A stretch of DNA of 64,000 bases, taken from the NCBI RefSeq assembly GCF_014529535.1, contig NW_023503555.1:7316001-7380000 (forward strand), in the 5' to 3' direction. The stretch comes from Bradysia coprophila (lineage: Eukaryota > Arthropoda > Insecta > Diptera > Sciaridae). The translations under genes and the position numbers were made by a program. The notes under the pieces were generated by a model, which was not told the origin of the DNA, did not search any database, and worked only from the letters and a program-made list of their open reading frames with translations. Shown here in pieces: positions 57,423 through 64,000 of this stretch; position 1 is the stretch's first letter; every line of letters starts with the position of its first letter.

Positions 57423-57541
57423 CTGCTAGGACTTTCGCGCCGCGTCATTCACAACAATTGACAAAATGACACATTTTGTATAAGGAAGATGTCACTTTGT
57501 GAGTTATTGTGAATGACACGGCGCGAAATTCCTCAACACCG
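57423..57541. mobile_element. Palindromic MITE, TTGAGGAATTTCGCGC family, copy 3
   Basis: Nearly the same as 28866..28984, about 119 bp. The arms GTCATTCACAA and complement form the stem. Confidence 0.65.
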
Positions 57542-58237
57542 TTCTACGGTATAGACATAGCCTCATCAATATTTATATGAAAACCTAACTCTTTGGATGA
57601 AATCGTGTTCGTTCGGCAAGTGAAAATTTGTGTTTACAGTAACCTGGAGCAAACATATTTAATTCACTAGGTCCCATCTTGTGGATGGGTCGGGTCCTTT
57701 GACTGATCCTAACTTAATTGGATATTCGACAAGTTTATATTAAGAGTTAATTCGCCAATTACTCAGACATTTGGAAAACAAGCTCGCTCCGATATGATTG
57801 AGTTGTAGCTTATTCGATTCAATTCTAGCGAACAGGTATCTGTAATTTTTTTTAAAACAAAATCCAGTTCGGGTGTAATATGTCTACATGTCATGTGATC
57901 TCAGAGAATGGTTAAAACACTGTTTTAGCAATAACTTGAGGAAGGAGGATCCAAATATGCTAAAATTTGTAAAATTGTTGGCCTATCCACGGCCGACAAA
58001 TTGAGCCCACTCTGACGTCCGCACTCACCACCCATGGCCAGCCATCAGTCAAAGTATGGTCAACTTTCAAACAGTGATGTACGTCTGGACCGCTGCTATT
58101 TGTCCGTCGTGCAAAAAGTGCCTCTTGGGTGCTATTTACACATCGTGCAAATAGTCTCCCTTAGGTGCTATTAAGTACTGGACGATGATATCGTCAAGAT
58201 TGTTTTTAAAAAACTAAATTTTAAACGATATTATTGT

Positions 58238-58260
58238 TCTGGACGATATTATCGTCCAGA
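58238..58260. repeat. Perfect 23-nt palindrome
   Basis: TCTGGACGATA, one central base, and its exact complement. Related GGACGAT/ATCGTC words occur at 58173..58195 and 58723..58735 on both sides of the 54-bp repeat array. Confidence 0.5.
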
Positions 58261-58286
58261 TCGATATTAGCGTCCAAACATTTCGT

Positions 58287-58596
58287 AAAAGGAAAATTAC
58301 TAAGATTCGAATGAAAAGTCAAATTTTTAAAAGAATTCTTAAAAGGAAGATGACTCTGATTCGGATGAAAGATTTAATTTTCCGAAGAATTCTTAAAAGA
58401 AAAGTTACTTTGATTTGAATTTTAAATTTCTAAACTATTTTTAAAAGGAAAATTACTCTGATTCGGATGAAGGTTTAATCTTCCAAACAATTCTTAACAG
58501 GAAAATAACTCATATTCGAATGAAAAGTTCAATTTTCCGATAAAATTCTTAAAAGGAAAATTACTCAGATTCGAATGAAAAGTTCAATTTTGCAAA
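58287..58596 (+). repeat. Tandem repeat, about 54 bp by six
   Basis: Six degenerate units, each beginning AAAAGGAAAATTACTCTGAT and containing a TTCGAATGAAAAGTTCAATT-like middle. Unit length varies from about 48 to 55 bp, so it is an old array. Confidence 0.65.
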
Positions 58597-59000
58597 GTTG
58601 GAACTCGTTCAGGAACTAAAAATTTGTTACCCAAAGTGAAGATTTTGACATATTTTATATGAAAGAAGTGTCAAAATCCTCACCAGTGAAACTTAACGAA
58701 GAGTTTCTGAACGAGCTCTTGGACGATAATATCGTTTTGTTCAGTGACGCTTCTTCATAGATACCAATCCCTCCCTTATTACTAATCGATTCTTTTCGCG
58801 ATTTTTTGTCAAATATCAGCAGAAATACGAAAAATAAGAAAGTCGTACATCGGGCATTCTCATAATATTGTCATATTTAAAAGATTTTACAAAAAGAAAA
58901 TCTTTGAAAAAGCACTTCCCACTCAATTTCACACCCAAATCACATCCACCTTGAACTTAGTCGAATATAGTTTAACGAAGAGAATCGTCGTTAAAGTCGT

Positions 59001-59238
59001 ATGGGGAAGCAGTAATGAAACAAGAAATGTTTCCTCCATAATTATTTATTTATTGAGATCTGAACTCGATGAGAGCTGAGATGGATCTGTTTCTCTCCGA
59101 TACATAAATCGTTCTTATATACCAATCTAAATGTCAAATGTACAAATCATGAACGTTCTGGAAAACGTCAAAACTAAATGACAGTTTACAATGAGTGCGT
59201 TTAGTGCGCGCGAGACAAATGTGTGCAGTGTTGCCACA
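59001..59238 (-). repeat. 3' LTR of the LTR element
   Basis: 238 bp, same sequence as 62380..62617; preceded in the direction of transcription by a purine-rich tract. Confidence 0.85.
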
Positions 59239-62200
59239 TAACTCCCCTCTTAGAAAAGACTAGGGATTTTGACAAAATAGAAAGAACTCGCAAAAAAATG
59301 AATCACAAATCAAAATCTTAAGCTAAGCACAATGTAGAGTTTTTACAAATTAATATAAAGTTTCATATAAAATCGTTGTGCGAAATGTGCTGTGCTGATA
59401 CATTTGGATTCGTGAGCCACGTGGATCGGAGAGTAGGTACATGTTTGTCCAATTCGCTTGTTGTGCTCCAATAATTTTCAATGGGTTCACTACGGTGGGA
59501 ACTTGTCGTTGATGCTTCGGATATTTGACTGGAACATGTTGAATTGGTAGTTGGTTTAAAGAAGTAGTTCCACTTCTTTATTCGATGAACGGGAAACTCA
59601 AATTGTAATAATTTTCGTAAAGAGCAGACAATCTGAATCAAAAGTGCGTCGAAAATTTAGAACTTGGTTTCGTTGATCTGTGTGAGTATCATCTGGATGT
59701 CAGAAAGATGATTGAAAGATTTTAGTTGTGAAAATCAATTTGAAGAAACATGGAAATTTCAGAAATTGATATCAGTTAGCTTTTCTGCTTGGTATCCGTG
59801 ATTGGAAAACGCTTCAGGTCGACGCTTAAGTACAAGTTAAGCATTGATCGAGACCTTCCGAATAAGGAAGTGGCTTGAGGACTTGCTCTAAGCGCTCGTA
59901 AGGTGTTGTAATGGATTGAAATGAATCATAAAGCGTGATTTAAGACCAATTTACTTTTCCAATAGCTTTAGTAATACTTAAAAGCGAAAGATTTTGAACT
60001 GCCCGGAAACATTCTTTCGTGAAGAAAGCTGAATGTTTGATCGAGGGCTTTTGATTTAAAAACAAAAAATGAATGGCTTGTGATCAGTCTTGCTTGCAGG
60101 CTTCCAACCCAATTAGAAGCGCTTGATCAAAGCGTAAACGCATAACAATTCACGATTATAGGTGGATAGGTGGACAGTCGTTGTATTTGAACTGATTAAC
60201 TCCACCGATCGCTGCGTTGGTAATATGGAGCTCATATTAGAAAATTGACTTGCTCAGAGTCATAGCTCTGTAAACGCTTGGAAAATAAATCAACCGTAAG
60301 AGGCAGGTTGCGTTGGTTGACCGTTTAAGCGAGGGTAGCTTGACGGGGTCTGACGATGAACAAGTTTGAGTTTCTTGTAATCGGAACCAGAACTCTTACA
60401 TGTACAACGTGTGAGTACGCTGAACGAAGCGAGTACGTGTTAGACATTTGAAACCTTCCGAATAGGGAAGTGGTTTTGACAATGTCAATACGTAAATGGA
60501 AACCTTTAGTTATTCCGTATGGAATACGAATATCAACCGAAAGAGGCAGTTTTGCGTTCGTTGACGAGTGCAAAGAGCGGTTTGAAGACCGAATAGGCAG
60601 ATATTGCTAGCTTAGCAACGTGTTCCGTGAGGGGAACGATCGAAATTGCCGCGGGACATTCAAAGCTGTACACATCATATCTCACAATCAATCGACGATA
60701 GCCGACGAAGATTGAGTTTAATAGAGATAGTTGACGGTCAGTCAATTACTTTTAAGGGCAACGTGACCGCCACGAAAAGTGAGAATCAATTACTTGTAAG
60801 CGTCAAAGGATGACAGAAAAAGTCAAATCCCGTGCTGTCATAATTCTAAGTGTAATTTTGAATTCTTGAAACTGAAGGTGCTCGGAGAAATTGCGAAGCG
60901 TGTCTTTGTCGCAGCAACGCTCGAGAGCCGGAGGGCCGATGAGGAAAAATTTCCGGAAAAACGCGTTAGGTTAAGTTTTTCAAAACCATCGGACGCCCGA
61001 GATGCCATGAGTGAGGTTGAAAACTGATGAACTGGGCTTACGCCAAGCTAGTGAATCAGCATCGATTACCACCAGCGGGTGAACTTATAAACAACAGACA
61101 CGCGTTGAATAAACATTCATAATCCGCACAATGATGAAAAAATGTCGTGTTACCGCGCACGGATGTGCTCAAGAATTTAAGCGCCTGGCTTGATGCAAAA
61201 ATGATCATATCTACTGCAATTACCGGAATATAGCAGAAGCTAGGGATTCCCATGCTCGATAGATAATGAGAGCTGACATCGAAAAGCAAATATACTTTTA
61301 ACCAGGTATTGCTTAGCCTTCCAAAAGTAACGGCTACCAGGCTACTTTCGTGACACAGAGGGTTCTGAGCAGGGAAAGTGAAACCTTTAGTTGGTAAACA
61401 TTATTGAAGCTTTCAACCTTTAATTTTCGTTCTATCAGGTGGGCTGAGCAGCCGAGTCTGAGTAAGAGAACGAAAGAGCTGAGTTAGAAAATAAATCGCA
61501 GGTGGAACCGAGAAACGAGTCGTTTGTCGAAAAGGTTCCAGCTGAGACAAGAAAACTAGTGACGATGGTAGTCAATGGATTCGTGCGATGCAGTAGGACA
61601 GGCTTAAACCGTAACTGTGCATAGAAGACACAAAGTCCTGGTCCAATTACTATTCAACGAGTTGAAGAGCTCACCGATCGAAATGTTGATGCGTAGTTAG
61701 GACGTTGGAGCGAAAGTTCTCTTGTCTGTGTCATTAAGTATCTTTAAATTTAATTCGGGTGAACAGTAGAAATTAATTCACGTATGAGCTAGACTGTGTT
61801 CCGAGATCAAATAATTTGACTGCGCTTAACGGCTATAGCAGTCTTCATACTTCGACGATCTTATAAAAGTTTGACTAACCAATTTGCTAGCAAAAATGAA
61901 TTGGTTGTAGTCCTGAGTAGGTGTTTTGAGCGACGGGCTCACCTAGTCGATGACGCCATAAAGCAAACAGTACAATACTGTTATCACAGCGTTGAGCTAT
62001 CAGTGTGACTACCTTCACGTGCTGTGCAAACTTTGCTGAGCGTCAGTCTGACCAACTGAATTTTATGGCTGCAAGCCAGTTAAAATGAATTGGTTGAGAA
62101 TGTTGCTGAAGAGAAAGGTGCTTTCTCGTTGAGAGCAGAAATTATTCTGATTTATTATGACTGTGCTAGTAGGTAGCAGTCAGAAGAGTTGCTTGAAGCT

Positions 62201-62379
62201 ACTCGTGATCACCGATATGCTATGACCTTATCAGAAGCCTGACTTATTCAGAGTAAAAACTTTGTGAACATCGCGTTGACCAATTTGTGTATTTTAGCAG
62301 GTAAGATTATGCTAAAATAGAAATTGGTTATAAAAAGACGTGTTCGCAGCATAAGGCTGAACGTCGGGGTCACCAATTT

Positions 62380-62617
62380 ATGGGGAAGCAGTAATGAAAC
62401 AAGAAATGTTTCCTCCATAATTATTTATTTATTGAGATCTGAACTCGATGAGAGCTGAGATGGATCTGTTTCTCTCCGATACATAAATCGTTCTTATATA
62501 CCAATCTAAATGTCAAATGTACAAATCATGAACGTTCTGGAAAACGTCAAAACTAAATGACAGTTTACAATGAGTGCGTTTAGTGCGCGCGAGACAAATG
62601 TGTGCAGTGTTGCCACA
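62380..62617 (-). repeat. 5' LTR of the LTR element
   Basis: 238 bp; contains TATATAAG and AATAAA on the minus strand and is followed by the primer binding site at about 62360..62378. Confidence 0.85.
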
Positions 62618-62622
62618 GTCGT

Positions 62623-63846
62623 TAATCGTAACATGAGTACTGTTTTTGAAACGTCAAATCACCAAAGCAAAAATTTAGTGTCGGTTGTGAAAAATGTAAT
62701 AATTTCGGTGATTTCGATGTGATTTAAATCAGATTTTGTGCGGAAATGTGCTTTTTGTGTTTTTTTAACATTACAATCAACGGTTTACTTTAAATATTCA
62801 TCAAAGCAAACGAATTTATGAAAAATTTATGATGACCAATCATGTAAACAAACAACAATATTGTCGTTTGGTGTGATGTGAGGTTCAAAAGGGATGACCC
62901 AGTAGAAATACAATGTCGGCGGTAATCTTAAAAATTACGTTTTAGCGGAAACGCTTTAGTTTAAATGTGTGTACGTTTCCGGTGAAATAAATTAGTTCGA
63001 AAGTATACACTATTGAGGAGCTTTACGATAACACCTTTAGTTAGAGGGGTGTCACATCCCTTATTGGACAATGGTCCAGGGCGCAGGGAAGATGGGGCGC
63101 TATAAAATGCGAACAGAAATTTCATACTACATACTTTGCATTTGCATGAAAATTTATGGGATGTTGCTTGAAAATAAAATAAAATAAATGATGGAATTTG
63201 TTTATGTATTGTCCATTTGACAAGAGGATCGCCACGGTTCAGCGGGGGGTTTTGAACATTTGTTTTTTACACGTTGGCACACGTGCTCTTGTCAGATTCA
63301 AGATTCTTTTTACGAAGGTTACGCTGATTATACTTTGTGAAAAAGGCCAATACCTTGCAAATATGTCACATCTTGGACAGAATTTGACACTGCAATATCT
63401 GCAACATGAAAAAACTAAATGTTCGAAACCCCCTGAAACCCCGTGCTTCCACCTACGTAATATACACAAACTAGGTGAGCCAATCTTAATTTATTGCTGT
63501 GCGGCCTTTAATATATGAGAAAATTACGCAGACAGCTCGAGTCTTTATCGTCATCGCGTCGTAATAATTTCTTCAATTCCTTGCAATTCCTTCAATTTCT
63601 AGTATTTCCTTATTAATTACCGGATACTTCGCCAGCTAAGAAAATTCAGTCATTTCGAGGTTTTCGTTCGGAAATTTAAGGTCCTTAAATTAAGGATCAC
63701 TATAATCATGAATTGAGTTTTAAAAACTTGATAAATATGAAAATTAAAAGTAAATTGAAGTAAAATATCAAACAGAAACCACATTCTGACATAATAATAT
63801 GAGTCCTCCCATAACAAATGTCAGAAATGGATGTGTTGATTTTTAG
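62623..63846. other. Intergenic DNA right of the LTR element
   Basis: AT-rich, no supported gene. A stretch near 63410..63480 shares the KP-x-ETPCFHL reading with the minus strand at 17480..17590, probably a shared transposon fragment. Confidence 0.35.
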
Positions 63847-64000
63847 CCCCGTACGAAGTACTGGGGGCTTATAAGATTAATATGCCGTTTGTAACACGTC
63901 GAATTGGAAGCAGACAGTAAGGGCAAAGCATTTGGTTATGTTCATAGATGACAAATCCGCAATAAAAACAAGGCATCAGAACAGTCGGAGCGTTTGCTAC
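63847..64000. repeat. Dispersed repeat at the window edge
   Basis: Inverted relative of 13440..13590, starting GCCCCGTACGAAGTACTGGG. It runs out of the window. Confidence 0.5.

Larger units (their letters stand above)
59001..62617 (-). mobile_element. LTR retrotransposon, non-autonomous type
   Basis: Two 238-bp LTRs (59001..59238 and 62380..62617) appear identical by eye and are flanked by the 5-bp duplication GTCGT. It reads on the minus strand: the LTR begins TGTGGCAACACTG, has a TATATAAG promoter word and an AATAAA. Just inside the 5' LTR (right side) is TTGGTGACCCCGACGT, a tRNA primer site, and just before the 3' LTR a purine tract AAGAGGGGAGT. The 3.1 kb interior shows no recognisable gag or pol, so it looks like a whole LARD-type passenger element that needs enzymes from elsewhere. 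Identical LTRs indicate a young insertion. Confidence 0.85.

Noticed and set aside
59363-61289. Small minus-strand frames inside the LTR element as genes
   Set aside because: Short, without gag, protease, reverse transcriptase or integrase motifs that I can see; left as non-coding interior.

Overview
This is a 64 kb stretch of an AT-rich animal nuclear genome, almost certainly insect and probably a lower (nematoceran) dipteran. Genes are split by short GT-AG introns of about 55 to 100 bp, there is a classic six-cysteine odorant-binding protein, a Megator/TPR nuclear-basket gene and PCNA, and the DNA between genes is packed with hAT-like MITEs, foldback elements, a Penelope-like retroelement and a short LTR element. 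No bacterial or organellar features were seen. All gene models were spliced by eye from the sequence; the species is inference.

Layout: 0-4 kb holds two tandem F-box genes on the minus strand, the first cut by the window edge. 4.9-9.9 kb is one Penelope-like insertion: a complete reverse transcriptase/GIY-YIG gene preceded by an inverted partial copy. 10-14 kb is transposon-rich and contains a four-exon odorant-binding protein gene. 14-23 kb holds two divergently transcribed secreted glycosidases, GH31 (minus) and GH125 (plus), separated by a 1.28 kb hAT-like foldback. 24-34 kb is mostly repeats: a GCC-rich hAT-like element, nested MITEs and a 20-bp hairpin satellite, with one small nuclear-type protein gene and a decayed copy of it. 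34-53 kb holds a shortened Megator paralog, PCNA and a full-length Megator gene in that order. 53-64 kb has a histidine-rich secreted protein gene, a 54-bp tandem repeat and a young LTR element without recognisable gag or pol.

Most notable: GH125 is a family known mainly from bacteria and fungi, yet here it has at least four introns and a predicted signal peptide next to a second secreted glycosidase, suggesting an old acquisition now working on glycans, possibly of dietary fungi. The two Megator genes flank PCNA; the downstream paralog has lost the conserved C-terminal exons and runs into a fragment of a non-LTR retrotransposon RNase H. Both PCNA and the full Megator gene carry an E2F-type site about 230 bp upstream of the start codon, which fits S-phase expression.
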